A DNA stretch of 64,000 nt from Scatophagus argus (taxonomy: Eukaryota; Chordata; Actinopteri; Scatophagidae). Below are positions 24,510-43,883 of the stretch, piece after piece. Made by a program: the position numbers and the translations under genes. The stretch's first letter is position 1; each line of letters starts with the position of its first letter. Location of the stretch: NCBI RefSeq assembly GCF_020382885.2, contig NC_058499.1, forward strand, positions 15,237,872 to 15,301,871. The letters run 5' to 3'. The notes beneath the pieces were generated by a model. That model saw only the letters and a list, made by a program, of their open reading frames with translations, was not told where the DNA came from and searched no databases.

Positions 24510-27500
24510 CCGCTGAGAGATGATCAACGGCAGCAAACCATCAAACTCAATCACAGCATGTTTGCTTTAGTCATGTATTGGTTCAGTGGTGTTGACTCAA
24601 GATGCATTCCTGTCAGAGCAGTGAGGTATGTGAGTAGCACTGAGCAGCCTGCCCACTCGGGCTGCTGGTGACAATTCTCCAGGCCTACAGGAGCACACCA
24701 AGCTGGCAAGAAAAAGGCTTCAACTGGCTGCTGGTGTAAACAACCTACCATATGTTCCTGTGGGTGTTCCAACACTACCAACGCACTGCTGTAGCATACA
24801 TGCATGAAGAAAGACTTGTTTTGACTGTAGGAGCTTAAATGTGGCACTCCTTTTGGGGGATTTACAGGCTGTCAAGCATCATGAACTGTCCTGAGGGTCG
24901 TGCAAGCTGGTATTTGAGGGAAAACAAATGGGGCACTCATTACATTAAAACTAAGCCAAGGCCGAGATCGACTGAGGAGAAAGTCTGTACTGAAACAAGC
25001 TACTGAACCAAGCTGAGAGAAATGATCCCACAAGGAAAACACCAACGGTCCACCAGTACAACCTCCACAAGTAGATGCTATTACACCCTGGATCCTCTCC
25101 AAATTTGCTGACCATTGTTCACCAAAGTGGAAAACAATACAGCAATTACAGCAATTCAGCACAGAAGTTTCAGCAATTCGTCAATTTAAGTTTGAGGGAA
25201 TTTGTATTAAAGGAGCTAATTAATACCGGTAACTAATTTATCAAATGAAAAGTTTCTTTCTGTTAAATTAAAGACAATGGGGTACTTCTTAGAGACTGAA
25301 GCAACAACTAACTGTTGTAGGATTTAAACCTCTTTGCCTATTGCTAACCAACCTTTAATTCAAATTGCACTCCCTGTAGAGCAACATGTAATTACTTGCA
25401 ATTTATACTCTCCTGTAATTGGTAACAGATTTGTTGTGAAATAGAGGTCTGGCCAAAGACAGACTGGTTTATTGTGGAGTCACTGGTCGAGACTTGGGTT
25501 GGAGCTAACTGGAGAAATCTCTTTTCTCGCTTTCAGTTCCTCCAAAATGTAATCAAGGGCTGCAGCCACAGTAAAATCCCTGAACCTAAATCTCATAGAG
25601 GTGGCAACAGTGTAACCTTAATATAAGAGACGCTGACAAGATGGGACCCCTGTGGTTAAAAGCTAAGGCTCTTGCAGTGGGAACCTCTATAAATGTAAAC
25701 GTTACAGAGTAGGGCAAAGACTGTTAGCAGAGACAAGGCCTTGATCCTGTAGAATGGAATCTGATAACATCCAGGATATGCATTCCTGGGCTGTGAGAAT
25801 GCAATGGGCCATGAGTAAGGGACAAGAAAGCTGTGGGTCCCTCCACTCCGTGATCTGGTGACACTGTACCACCAATCGAAGGGTAAATGAGAGCTGGAAA
25901 AGCAACTACCTAAAGCACCACTGTAACCCCAAAATATACACAAAGAACTTCCTCACAGTTTTAGTTCTACATCCAAATTTTCTCTTGCTTCAGTCTGAAG
26001 ACTGGGGGGGTGTTTGGGATTAACCCCAAGTCCAGTCACGCTACAGACAACACCCTCAGAGCTCTCCATTGGCCCCTGCCCCGGGGCAGGCCAGCCTCTC
26101 TCTCTCTCTCCCTCTCTCTGCCTGGCTGATATTAAACTATTAGACGCTGCAGCAGCCTCCCCCATTTGGGAGGTTGGTGCTGGCAGGATCTGGAACATCT
26201 GGACGGCACGTTCAGCCAGCAATAATGCCGCCTTTGTTCCCTTGCCATATTCAGTGCTCCCTAGCCAGCAGGGCAGGCAGCAGGCTCCTGCACTGGAGCA
26301 GAGGTTCAGCAGCAACACAGCAGGGCAACGAGAGGCCTCTGGCCAACATTTACATGTTACAGCGGTTTGTAAAACATCATCTGGTGCTGAATCACACTCT
26401 TGCATATAGTCCATTTATAGAACTGAGATGGTTTTACAGCAGCAGCTGAAATGGCAGCCACACACAAAAAGTGGAAACACTTGATTATTTCTCCAGTCTG
26501 TAGGTAGTTCTTTGCAGCCTGGTCTTCATGGTCCTATGACATCATTAAATGCAGAAAAGGCCAGTGAATTATATGACTCAAGCAGACCTCTAAGATCTCT
26601 AAGCATAAGACTGTGAGACATAAAACCTTGGCTGAGTGCACCAACTCCACAGGTATCTGCTACGCCTGGTGCGTGTTTGTCAGTAGTGTGGCGCACTGAG
26701 ACTTTAGACAGAATGATTGTAAGTGCGGTTTTATATAAGGATTTTGTTACAATTACTGGTGTGTCTTGATTTTAAAAACCACGAGATCTCGTTGTTGCTA
26801 CAAGATGCTGAGCTGATTGGAGACAACGATGAGAAAAATATCAAGCAATCTTAAGACAACATTCTCCCAAACATGTGGACCTGCTATTTAAAATAATAGA
26901 CTGAATCATCACAGAACATTAAATAATGCATTTGACTTATCTTACTCATCCAACTCACAGATAAAGACACATTTAAAAGCGGAATTAGCTTGTTTTAACA
27001 CCCTGAAAGAGATCAGATTTGGCAGCTTTTACCTTTAAACTGCCCCTCTGCCTCATACTGTCGAGTGGGCCGAGGCTGGACAGAAATGGCGATAATGGGC
27101 CGGAGTGGGCTCAGAGTAGCCGAACTATTCCACTACAGAAATGTTTCCGTTATCTCAGCCTCACAACTACACTGGGCTGAGACACATTCTGCCGTTATAA
27201 AGGTATGTGTCATGGTCGTACCTTTACTGCTGCGAAAAAAAGGGATTTTAGTCAGCGCTTCCTCTCCGAAGTGAAGTTTGGTGTGGAAACACAGGTAAAG
27301 GCGTGAATTCGGCTAAATTTATCCTTCTTCACCATTGCCCAGAAAATCACTTCCAACGAACTGCGACAAAGTAGCGTTTGGATGATGGACCAAAAAAAAA
27401 AAACGCTGCGGACGCGTGCGAAAACGGATTAATGACGTCTTGGTCCTCTGTCCGAAAGTTTGTGTCTGTCCTTTCTGTGCGCTAGGCTTTTGCAGTCTCA

Positions 27501-29039
27501 CCAATAGGATGCGGAAAATGCCCCTCTCCCCGTTTCATTAGTCCTGCTGGTAAATACATCGCACTGGAACTGGGACACCGCAAGGCATTGTGGACTGTTT
27601 AAAGCTGCAATACACTCTGAGGGAGGGGGAGCCAACTTTTACACATGCAGAGGACCTGAACAGCGGAGAGAGGCTCTTTAGATAACATACTGACATAACC
27701 TCATCTAAAACCCCTCGGCAGCGGCTGTATGTGTGAGCTTGTTATAAGCCCAATAGACTCGTATTGAAGTCGTAATGTAATCGCGTTTTTTCGAGATGTT
27801 CTCGGTAATTTTGTTCATGAATAAAATGACTTGGGAGATCTGTAACAGCCGTAAAACTACTCTTCTGTAAACAGAGCTGTACTGATATCGGTACAATTAC
27901 GACGCACACATTTAAGATTAAAATGGGGGAAAACACCATGCAGTTGAAACATCTTTCATATCATATCGGTATGGGCTAAACAGACAAAACACAAAGTGTC
28001 TGTCATAATCAGCACATTGGTTACTGAAGTAAAATCAGTAAACCTGGTACAACACGTATTTTGTTACACTTTACATTCATTCATATAAAACCTAACTATT
28101 TTTTGCTGACTCGTCTCCCTAAATTAGACAGCAGTGGATTAAACAGTAGATTTAATGTAAGAATAATCATATTTTCACTCCACATGGCTGTAATATACAT
28201 GCACGAGCCATTTGCAAAAGATGCACTGAAGAACATGCAGTGCACTCCGGTGGAGCAGCTGCTGGACCTGTGGCGACGGGACCATGTATAAATGGAGACT
28301 TACTGCCCTCTTGTGACAGAACAGACTTTGTCGTTGATGTGAAATGTCAGCTGGAACGATCAGGTCTCTAAACACGCTCTTTTCTCAGCAATATGGTTGG
28401 TTTCCAGGACTGAGGAGTGGTGTAATCAGCAGGTTTAAACGCTCTGAGTCATCACGTCTGGTTAAAGCCTTCAGGTCAGGATTACAGTTTTATTCTCTGA
28501 AACTGAAGTCTCTTCTAAAGTTTGAAAGATGAGTTTGGTTTTGTGAAACTCTTTCGTGAGTACCATCTTAAGCTTTGGCAAATTGTTCTCAAAACTCTGC
28601 TACTACTGACCTTTTCTTCCACAATAGACATTTTAACGAGCTGATGTGACTAATAACGTTAATGATGGCTTTTTAGTGTAACACCAAGTCACTCCAGTGA
28701 GTCACCACAACTAAATGAAAAACACCCATTGTTTTCTATGACATATCAGAAAGTCCGTTGTGGAAACAAGGTCAGTTATTTTCATGCAGCCTATGTTGTA
28801 GCATCTGTCAGTGGAAAATGTGGCAATTTTATATCTTGGTGTTTTTAGTAATTTTGTACACATACCAGTTTGCTTGAGCAGAGGTTGTGTACTTTATCGA
28901 TAGATTTACTGCTTGCACTGAAGTTGTTTTTAATACATTGTATCTACAGATCCTTGAAACAGATCTGTGTAATAATTAATCCATCCACTAATCATAACTT
29001 GAGGGACTCTAGCGTAAATAGTCTTTTTCTTTTCTGTAC

Positions 29040-29256
29040 TGTGTACAGCTGCAGGTACTTGTTTCCTGTGTATTTATTTTCTTTAAATGCACACTTATTC
29101 TTTTTGAATGCAATTACTTGTTTCCTGTGTATTTATTCTTTTTGAATGCACCTTATCCCTTATCCTTGCATGCTTTCTATATCCTGTTTGCTGCTGTAAT
29201 ACTGTAATTTCCCAGTTATGGGACTAATAAAGGATTATCTTATCTTATCTTATCTC
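29040..29256 (+). mobile_element. LINE-type 3' tail with (TTATC)n terminus
   Basis: The end reads GGGACTAATAAAGGATTATC and runs into four TTATC/TTATCT units, the characteristic end of fish non-LTR retrotransposons that terminate in short tandem repeats. A segment containing ACTTGTTTCCTGTGTATTTA occurs twice (29056 and about 29106), indicating internal tandem duplication. No reverse-transcriptase reading frame is present, so this is a 5'-truncated copy. Confidence 0.55.
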
Positions 29257-29305
29257 TTACGGGTAAACCTACAGAGGGAACTGACAGTAAATTACTTTTA
29301 CTAAT

Positions 29306-29365
29306 GTAGATAGATAGATAGATGACTTTGTTCATCCCTGAGGGGAAATTAGGTTGTCATAGCAA
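29306..29365 (-). mobile_element. LINE-type 3' tail, opposite orientation
   Basis: (GATA)n followed by GACTTTGTTCATCCCTGAGG and GGGAAATTAGG, which I recognise as the reverse complement of a common fish LINE 3' end. It lies 50 bp from a plus-strand LINE tail, so the two are tail-to-tail. The upstream extent is not clear. Confidence 0.5.
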
Positions 29366-30311
29366 TGTAACATGATTGTAGATGGGAATTAATTTTTGTT
29401 CAAGTGTGATCTTTCTGCCAGTGAAGACTTTCCATTCTGAAAGTGAAATTAACACTTTAACTGTAAAATATTCACAATAGCTACATTTTATTTTGCATAT
29501 AAGCTTCTTTTGCATCCTGCTGGGTAGTTTAATGTCTTGCAATGCACTGCTCTGTAATCATAAACTGTTTCTATACATTTATTGTTTTTGTCTTGTATGT
29601 AACTACAGCCACATGTGATGGGACAAAGGCATGGCACATTTCTTTGAGATGTAGATAAAAGAAGCCCTTGGCTTTATTGCAAAAATGGAAATTTAGTCTC
29701 AAAAAATGGTACACTAATTAGTTGTACTAATCTCGGCATACAAACATCTTTGATAGACTCATTATTGCCCAAATGGCAGTAACGTGGCATTTCTTTAATG
29801 GAAATAACCAATAGTTGTGGATTATAATTGGCCTTCACTTTTCTTAAAAACAAAACAAAACAAAACATAGTCCGTCAGTGGATGAGGTGCAGCTTGGAGA
29901 GCTGCCAGACAATAAGTCAATAGTGACCTCTAGCGTGTCTGTGTGAAGTGAAAACAGTGTGCTGTGTTTTTGTAGCCTATTTCATGCTCTTTTGTTCCTC
30001 TTTTTTTTATTAGCTTTAACGGATAGTGACGTAAAATTAAACAAAAGCATACTGTGTCTTTCGAAAGAAAAACTATTCTAACAAAATAACTATGCATCCA
30101 CCGCTCGAGTAAAACGTGGATTAACATTTGTGCTTCTCCGCTCCATCCTTTCTAGGGTGAATTTTAGTTTTAGTCTGCATTTATTTTATTATTATTATTT
30201 TTATTTTACGAACCGCGCGTGTGTTTATGCACATAAAATGCGCAGCAGGCAGCCTAATGAACACTTTGGAAAACTGACAAGGGATTGCCAAATCATTTCC
30301 TTGCCTGGGAA

Positions 30312-30465
30312 TGACGTCCCTCCAGTACAAGTCAGTTATATTTAGAGCCTATATATAGTGGAGTCGCCCCCTAGGCTTTGTTGATTCTGCAGCAGGCAGC
30401 GGCTGGAGATCACCATGCTGAAAGGAGACGTCCTGAAACTGACACCATGTGACCTAGATAGTTAA
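30312..30465 (+). promoter_or_regulatory. Candidate TATA/MEF2-type promoter with short ORF
   Basis: CRE-like TGACGTCC (30312-30319) is followed by CTATATATAG (30349-30358), which is at once a good TATA box and a perfect match to the MEF2 consensus. About 60 bp downstream, an ATG in good context (ATCACCATG at 30415) opens a 16-codon frame ending TAA at 30465. The housekeeping-like kras promoter is expected nearer 30.8-31.0 kb, so this would be a separate promoter. No protein family is recognised. Confidence 0.35.
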
Positions 30466-30959
30466 AATACTGTTTGTGGCCACTAAATCATAAATGAAAA
30501 TCTCTCTGTATGGCTTCTAATTTAGATTTAATAATAATTACAATAATGATTTTGTAACATTTGTAAACACAAGTTGTGGCTACGTTACTGACAGCGGCAA
30601 TTGGCGTTTATATAAATATACAATTCTGAATTAAAACGCCCATAATACATTTACAGAAGACAAAAAAATAAAATAAAAACGTATTTCTACCCACATTGCG
30701 ACACAGAGTCTAGTGATATGCCCAAAACCGGTTGAAATCCCCAGCTATGCTTTCTGGGTAAAGTGCTCCCCGGTATCCGCCCATATTCGCTTAAAGGAGG
30801 CCAACCTGAGCAGCTAGGCCGGACGCTGGATCAAATGGAAAGTTCAATCGATTAATTTGCCCACTTCATGCATGTTCCCGCTTGCTTCTGGAAAACGAGG
30901 TAGACCGACGTAAATGCAGGCGTTTCGGTGTGAAATAGGAAATGCAGAGATCGTGTGAA

Positions 30960-31025
30960 ACGGGAGGATTATCAGCTTGACTTATTTGGTCGCTACTTCG
31001 GACGCGGAACTCCACTCGCTAAAAG
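30960..31025 (+). other. kras: kras non-coding exon 1 (3' boundary only)
   Basis: A donor AAAAG|GTAAAA at 31025/31026 closes a CpG-containing stretch preceded by GC-richer sequence from about 30.72 kb. kras coding starts after an acceptor at 33603-33604, so a 5' untranslated exon is required, as in mammals. The 5' limit given is arbitrary. Confidence 0.45.
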
Positions 31026-32875
31026 GTAAAACAAATGGATAAGATTCATACATGTGTGTCGCTTTGAGGTTTGTTTCAGTGTTGTACTGCTAGTGTGGTA
31101 GGTAGGCCAGTGTATTCCCCGTGTAACCACAGAACATTATCACTGTAGTGGAAATATTCATTTTCGTTGTGAGTACAAACTACGCCCAATTGTTAACCTA
31201 ACGTCTGGCCCTGCATTGCAGACCTCTGGGCTAGTCTGTCAATGGCGGCTTCAATATCTGCACCCTTCCCCTTTGAATGAATGATACCGAGTTTGTCCGG
31301 GCACACGGTTTAGACAACGCTTCATTAATGAATTACTTTAGCCTGGGTTGGGTTCGCACATAGAGGCTAGTTAAATTTAGCTTACTTTTGAGGTTGTGGG
31401 CGAGCCAAGCTAAGCTAGCTAACAGCACGGCAGCCTAGTTATTTAAACAGCGCTGAGAGGTTTTCACACAACCAATCTGGCAACCCTGCGGGCACACAGC
31501 AGTGCATTTAAATGGAATTCCTCTCGATTTTTAAGCCTGTTCTGGGTGTTTTTGTCTGTTTGAACACATTGTAGGGACTTTAATTGAAAGGTGTAGAGAC
31601 CCGCTTGAACCTCGACGATTTCCCATAAGTGACGAACTATTACAAAGTAGCCTAATATGTATATGGCAGCTAATCAATGGCCTTATCCATTAGTCCTCAC
31701 CGTGCTGGCGATTCTCCTGGTGTGAAAAATTAAATAATCTTGTTTTCAATATTTTCATGTAGTAAATAAAAGTTAAGTACATAATGCGCTCTGGATGATG
31801 TCAACATAAGACAAACAATGGCCAGGACCGGCATAGTCATATTTTCGAGAAATTATTGTTCCATTTAAATGCTGCAGGATAGCTCATGCACAGTCTGAGG
31901 CAACACACTGAATTATACACTATGAATATGTCGATAGTTTGTTTTTTTTTAACCTGGCTAAAACATAAATGAGGCTGAGACTCATTATTGATCCATAAAT
32001 AAACTGTATCCCTCCATTGCGCCTTTGCTGGATAGCCAGCTGTACAAGTACAGCATTCAATCATTCAAAGGCACTTTCACTGCCAAATAAGATGAGAAGT
32101 GATGCGTGGCAGACATGTGGCAGACAACTTTCAAGTGTTACTGGAATGGCTTGTGACATTGTCAGTAGTCTTATCTGCGCAGGTAAAGATAAGATTATTA
32201 CCTAACAGATGGGTCAGCATTATTGTAATATGTGCAAGCCGCAGACTGTGTTGGGCATGACATTTACAACATGCGGCTGGTGATTTCAGTTAAGAATACT
32301 AACCAGCTTAGCAGAAGTTTACCTTTGTTGGCCGAATACCCATCGGACCACATTCTCGTTTTTGTTTGTCTAGAAAAGGCAATGATATTCAGTGGCGCTC
32401 CTCCCTGACTGCAGGCTGTGCAGAGCTGTGAGCAGTATGTACTGTAACTTCTGAAAAGGCCAGCTGACACTATTGATGGGTGCTCCTCCACAAAGCAGAC
32501 AGGCGGCAGAGAGCCTCCCAGCTGCTTGTCAATTTTGGAGCCTTAATGTAATGTCATAGATTTCTGCCTGGGGATAGTTTCTGTTGTGTGGCACCTTTTC
32601 AGAAAACACCACTGAATGTGTTGCTAGATTTAGACTTTTGATTAGCTAGTCACAATAAGGTTTTTTTTCTTCTTCAGTTTCTGATTATTTGTGATATGAA
32701 ACCTGTTATTTTGTATCACAAACCATTTTAATTGAATATATTTTAAATAGGGATTCATCAACTTTTGATTTATATTTCAGGGCTGATAATGACCTGTTAT
32801 GCCAACATTTCCTGAATTCAGCACCAGTTTTATAGTGTTTATTCTCCCTCATTTACACATATTTGCACACATTTT

Positions 32876-33175
32876 GGGGGCAGCCGTAGCCTAGAGGTTG
32901 GGGAAGCAGCTTGTGATCGGAAGGTTGCTAGTTCGACTCCCCCACCGGATGGGCAGGAAAAATTTGAGTGGTGGAGTGATAATGCCCCCCCCCCCATTAG
33001 CTGGCTGGTGTGCCCTTGAGCAAGGCACTTAACCCCCAATATATGCTCTCCGGGCGCTTGATGCAGCCCACTGCTCCTGTGTGTTTCACTACATGTTGCA
33101 TGTGTGTGTTTTTCAATCAGTGATGGGTTAAATGCAGAGAAGTAATTTCCTATCTTGGGATTAATAAAGTAACTT
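32876..33175 (+). mobile_element. tRNA-derived SINE with V-type core, in kras intron 1
   Basis: The head is tRNA-like, with an A box TAGCCTAGAGG (32887-32897) and a B box AGTTCGACTCC (32930-32940), the Pol III internal promoter. Then comes the core TGCCCTTGAGCAAGGCACTT, shared by V-SINE-type families of fish, and an AT-rich tail containing AATAAAGTAA. A C13 homopolymer interrupts the middle. It lies in kras intron 1 in the sense orientation. Confidence 0.8.
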
Positions 33176-33201
33176 AAATAATCTTTTGCAGGTGCACTAT
33201 C

Positions 33202-33244
33202 ACTACAATCACCACAGACTGAATGTGTCTGTGGTGATTGTAGT
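33202..33244. repeat. Perfect 18-bp inverted repeat (hairpin, 7-nt loop)
   Basis: ACTACAATCACCACAGAC at 33202-33219 is the exact reverse complement of 33227-33244, with loop TGAATGT. The flanks TTGCAG (33186-33191) and CTGCAA (33250-33255) also pair, extending an imperfect stem to about 70 nt in total. It lies just 3' of the SINE in kras intron 1. Confidence 0.95.
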
Positions 33245-33608
33245 TTCCTCTGCAAGTTTCTCATTGAATACTAAAATGAGCATTTTTCAAAAAATTAAAA
33301 GCAAAATAAACGCAGTGGTATGAAATCAAATTTTCCTGTGAATCAGCAGTGTTATTAAAAGAATAGGTGCGGTGCTTTTTTGACATTCGGCTGTATGAAT
33401 TACTTACTGAAGGATTCAGATTTCCCAGCAAAGTGACAGCTTTTCAGCCAGAAATTAAGAGCAGCAACAGCAGATAGCTGACAAGATAGTTTTAAGCAAC
33501 ACTTTGTGTTCAAAGTAGTGTTTCAGAGCTTTGATGCTGTGCCAGATGACCGTCTGTGGAAATATCTGGAATATAATTTGCTTTTTTCCCTTTTGCTCTC
33601 ACAGGTGA

Positions 33609-40272
<6,664 letters not shown>

Positions 40273-42615
40273 ATAATCACCCCTTTTCAAGACAGACTAA
40301 AAGAAAAAAAAAGAACTATGTTGAACAGTTAAAGTAATACATTTTGTACATTACACTAAATTATTAGCCTCTTTCTCAATACCCACCATAGTGAATACTA
40401 AACCTGACCTGAATTTTCTGCCTTTCTGTTATTTGCTACTTTGACACCAATAAGCTTTATTTTCTGTCTAGTGCCAGTTGCCCACATGCATTTGTCCAAT
40501 GTGATTTGATAGGATGATGATGTTGATTTGGATAATTTTCTATAACTGCAGAGTTGTGAGGTGATTACATCACAACTCGTGCTGATAAATTATTCATTAA
40601 CAAGTTTTTCTTCCCCCCACTTTGCTTAAAAGGTCATGTCCTGCAAAAGATCTGTAATGGCCTTTTTGAGTATGGGATGCCAAAGAATTTTCCCCCAGAT
40701 TTCTTGTGAAGAGTACAGATACAACGAAAGGATCAACATTCAGCCAGATGAGATGCAAATGTCCCTGCCACTGTGTAATATCCTCACCATCTCTAATGAC
40801 CTCTGGGTATGACTTAGTTATGCCACTGATACAAGTATGCATGCAAACTCCTACTCTTCTCCAAATGTTAACACCCTAATTAGCTATTAATTCATTTGTC
40901 AGTGCTTCGTACTGTGTGGGGAGTGATTTCTTGCCTACATGACATTTGTTTTTTTGTTTGTTTTTGTTTTGTTCTTTCTGCATGCGTTGTGTCCTTGTTG
41001 ACATGGGTATTGCAAACTGCCTCTGGCTGATACATTTAACAGAGGCAGCAGCTGGGAGCTCTCAACTAAGTGGACATCATCCAGTCTATTTTTCACAGTT
41101 CATGTAGAGTAAGCTGCACTTGCTTTTGTGAGGAAAGGAAAAAAAAAACTCTTCAACCCTTTCTTGATTAATGACGCATTCAGAGATACAGATTTTTTTT
41201 TTTTCCCCGTTTTGCGATAATAAAACGGGACTAGCAGCCAGTTTTTGTGTTGGCATTTTTATGTTGCAAGGATTAAATTTCTCAGTCGTATGTCAGACAG
41301 CTTGTTTGACATTCCTGGTCACGTTTCCTTCACTGCAGGATTTGTTTTCAGCCATCCTGGCAATAATCATTTCATTCCTTTTTGTTACAAATCAGAGTTC
41401 TCCTGTCAACATCCTCCTGATTGAGGTGTTCACGTGTAAGCAGTATGAGGACCCTTAATCAGATCATTATTCAGTGTTTGTTTTAAATCTGAGGGTTTGT
41501 GATGCTCCAGTAGCTGGCCGTAGACGTGTCACCCCTTTGCACATTTTCCTAAGCTGTTGATTCGTTTGCTTGTGACTGGCTTGAAGGCAGAGTGCATCTT
41601 TTAAGCGTGGTGTGGTGTCACAGAGGTTGTTCAAAACATTGTCCAAATGGATTTTCGGATTCTTCCTCTTTATGGAGCTTTTGAAAGAGGTTTTCGGATT
41701 AATTTACTTAAATATTGTTTGGTGGGCTGCCTTTTCAATGATTGCCCAGCAGAATAATTTGCCATCTTCCCTCTTAAAGCTTGTCTATCGTGGTGATGTA
41801 ACTGGAACTGATGTTTGTAAATGAGGCAATAATTTGCCAGAAAATTGGTTTTAGAGAAAATTGTCTGAATTTATATTAAAAAGACCTAGTTTCTGTCCCA
41901 GGTTGGCCCATATTTCACCTTTTCCATTGTACTGACAAGCTGTTCCCCTGAAGATTTTTATTTGCCTTTTCATGTTTGCATTAGGTGCTACATTTAGATG
42001 GTAGAAAGAGCCGAGACAACATTTACTTTGTCCTGTGTGTGCTCCAGAAATACACAAAATGCTGTTTTAGGGGAGCGACATTAATGACAGAAAATTCAGA
42101 CATGATACATTTTGATTTCAGGATTGATGAATTTTGACCCAGTTTATTATTACCTCTTTTTTTCATGAAGTAGATAATAACTGTTAATGCAATTTTAATT
42201 ATGGAACCCTCTTGTTAACAATAATGTCTCGAAAGTAGTTTTTTTCTGAAATGTTCCTCTTACTTTATTGTGTGCCAACAGCTGATTTCTGAAATGTATC
42301 ATTTATACCTGGATCATATTTTAACAACCTTTGTATAGTTGTGATACTGAAAGGTGCATATTTTGTAAATTGTGCTTCATTTCGTTGGTGTGTCTTAATG
42401 AATGTTGCTTTAATGGAGTTTCACTCCGCTCTGTGTATGTGACTAGAGAGTGTGACTGGGTCCAGGTCTAGGGAAGTGAATGAATGACCACTTTACAACA
42501 CACCTGTTGTGGGCAGTGTAGAGTGGTGATCTGATCTCAGATGAGTCTATTTTTTGCCATGAATCTCACCACTCCTATTTAATGTGTAATAAAGAACAAA
42601 GTAAAGAGGAACTTA
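40273..42615 (+). other. kras: kras 3' UTR (presumed)
   Basis: About 2.3 kb of AT-rich sequence from the 4B stop to the polyadenylation signal at 42588. No open frame with family similarity. A long AU-rich 3' UTR is characteristic of KRAS. Confidence 0.65.
42588..42593 (+). terminator. kras: kras polyadenylation signal
   Basis: AATAAA followed about 20 bases later by TTTGTCCTTGCTTTTTTTCC, a good T-rich downstream element. It ends a 2.3-kb 3' UTR. Confidence 0.6.
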
Positions 42616-42768
42616 ACTTTGTCCTTGCTTTTTTTCCTTCTCTTTAATGGCTCATTGCATATGTAGGTTTGCCACATAATAATGGTTAAACTGATACTGT
42701 TGCGCAGTATCAAATGGGAATTTGCACATTGAAGAAATTCTGATTCTAGTATTATATTTGAAGATTAC

Positions 42769-42782
42769 CCAGCAGGTGGCAC
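42769..42782 (+). promoter_or_regulatory. CTCF-like motif downstream of kras
   Basis: CCAGCAGGTGGCAC matches the CTCF core consensus. It lies about 180 bp past the kras polyadenylation signal and before the transposon cluster. Confidence 0.5.
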
Positions 42783-43146
42783 CGTTCACTCACTCTGGTT
42801 GATTCTAAAGACCACAAAACCTATGAAGGGGCTATTGTGAAGCTGCCCTCTCACACGCAGAGTGAGCCCAGATTTAGCTATAGCAAGTTGTGTACATTTT
42901 CCAAAATTAACCAAGACTAAGTGTGTTTATTTTAGTGAACTAAGACTGGTTTTCTAAGCAGGAATGCTCCGATTCTTTAAAATACATGGGGACTCTTGGT
43001 TGAGAAGAAATAATTTCATGTACTGTCAAGTTGATTTTTTTTTTTTATTTCTTTCCCCAAGGAAATGAACTGTGAGTCTAAAAAGCATCAGTTTAATTTC
43101 ATGAGGATACCAGTGGACAGAGGAGATCCCCAGGTGATAGTTTTAT

Positions 43147-43769
43147 CAATGTTGGAAAGTTCACTTTCCACATGAACCAGTTCAAAGTTCAGTTCACAAA
43201 TTTCAAAATGAACCAGTTCAGTTCATAATTCAAAACATTGAACTAAGGTTCAAGGTTCCAAAAATGAACTAGTTCAGTTCTTTTTTTCTTCAATACGCTG
43301 CTGCGAACTATTATTCGTCAAAATTATATACGTAGGCCATAAAGAACCACAGGCAGCAATTATTTTATCAGTTTAACAGTGAAAATATGCGTCAGATCCA
43401 TCTTTGTATGAAACGCCGTCTAAACGGTCCGAGCTAGCGCTGCCTTCGTCCATGTTCCGTATTTTGATGACGTATTTGTTAGCGCGACAGGTATGACAGC
43501 TGTTGCCAGATTGGGTGGTTTTTACGCTGCATATTAAGGGCTGTTTACAGTGTGTTTAGCGTGGGTTTTCGCCTGGAAGGCTCCATGGAAATCTGGCACA
43601 CTGTTGAACGAGGCTATACTATGAGAGAGCGCTGTTCACAAACGCCAGAATGAACGCGTTCACAATAACGTTCATCAACCGGAAATACAGTACGTTCTGT
43701 TCAAGTTCGCCCAAAATATGAACGAGTTCATGGACGATCGTTCATTGAACGCATTCAGGCACAACACTG
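43147..43769. mobile_element. hAT-type MITE with 8-bp target-site duplication
   Basis: The ends are CAATGTTGG on the left and CAACACTG on the right (read inward CAGTGTTG), the hAT terminal signature. Flanking octamers AGTTTTAT (43139-43146) and AATTTTAT (43770-43777) match at seven of eight bases, fitting a hAT 8-bp duplication. The interior is full of TGAAC/GTTCA motifs in both orientations near each end, as expected for subterminal transposase-binding repeats. No transposase frame, so it is non-autonomous (623 bp). Confidence 0.8.
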
Positions 43770-43883
43770 AATTTTATTGTGTATTATTGTTGTAAATCTT
43801 ACTGTTTCTCATGAAAGACTAAAAAAAAAAAACAGTTGATGAAAAGTTAATTAATTACTGAGATATTAGAATCTTTTGATGGC

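Larger units (their letters stand above)
22203..30300. other. rassf8 upstream / rassf8-kras divergent intergenic region
   Basis: No protein-coding exon recognised. It contains the duplicated 79-bp block (23670 and 24431), an evenly balanced, conserved-looking block at about 26.0-26.4 kb, a CpG-richer promoter-like stretch at about 27.3-27.6 kb with a CCAAT box (ACCAATAGG near 27500), and LINE 3' tails around 29.0-29.4 kb. The rassf8 untranslated first exon(s) should lie here on the minus strand. Confidence 0.5.

Noticed and set aside
28175-28291. Overlapping open frames on both strands near 28.2 kb
   Set aside because: Short, no splice borders, no recognisable protein.
32887-32940. tRNA gene
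   Set aside because: A and B boxes are present, but the sequence around them cannot form an intact cloverleaf and runs into a SINE core and tail.
32839-33264. A 141-codon minus-strand frame
   Set aside because: It runs through the SINE and the hairpin; no protein similarity.
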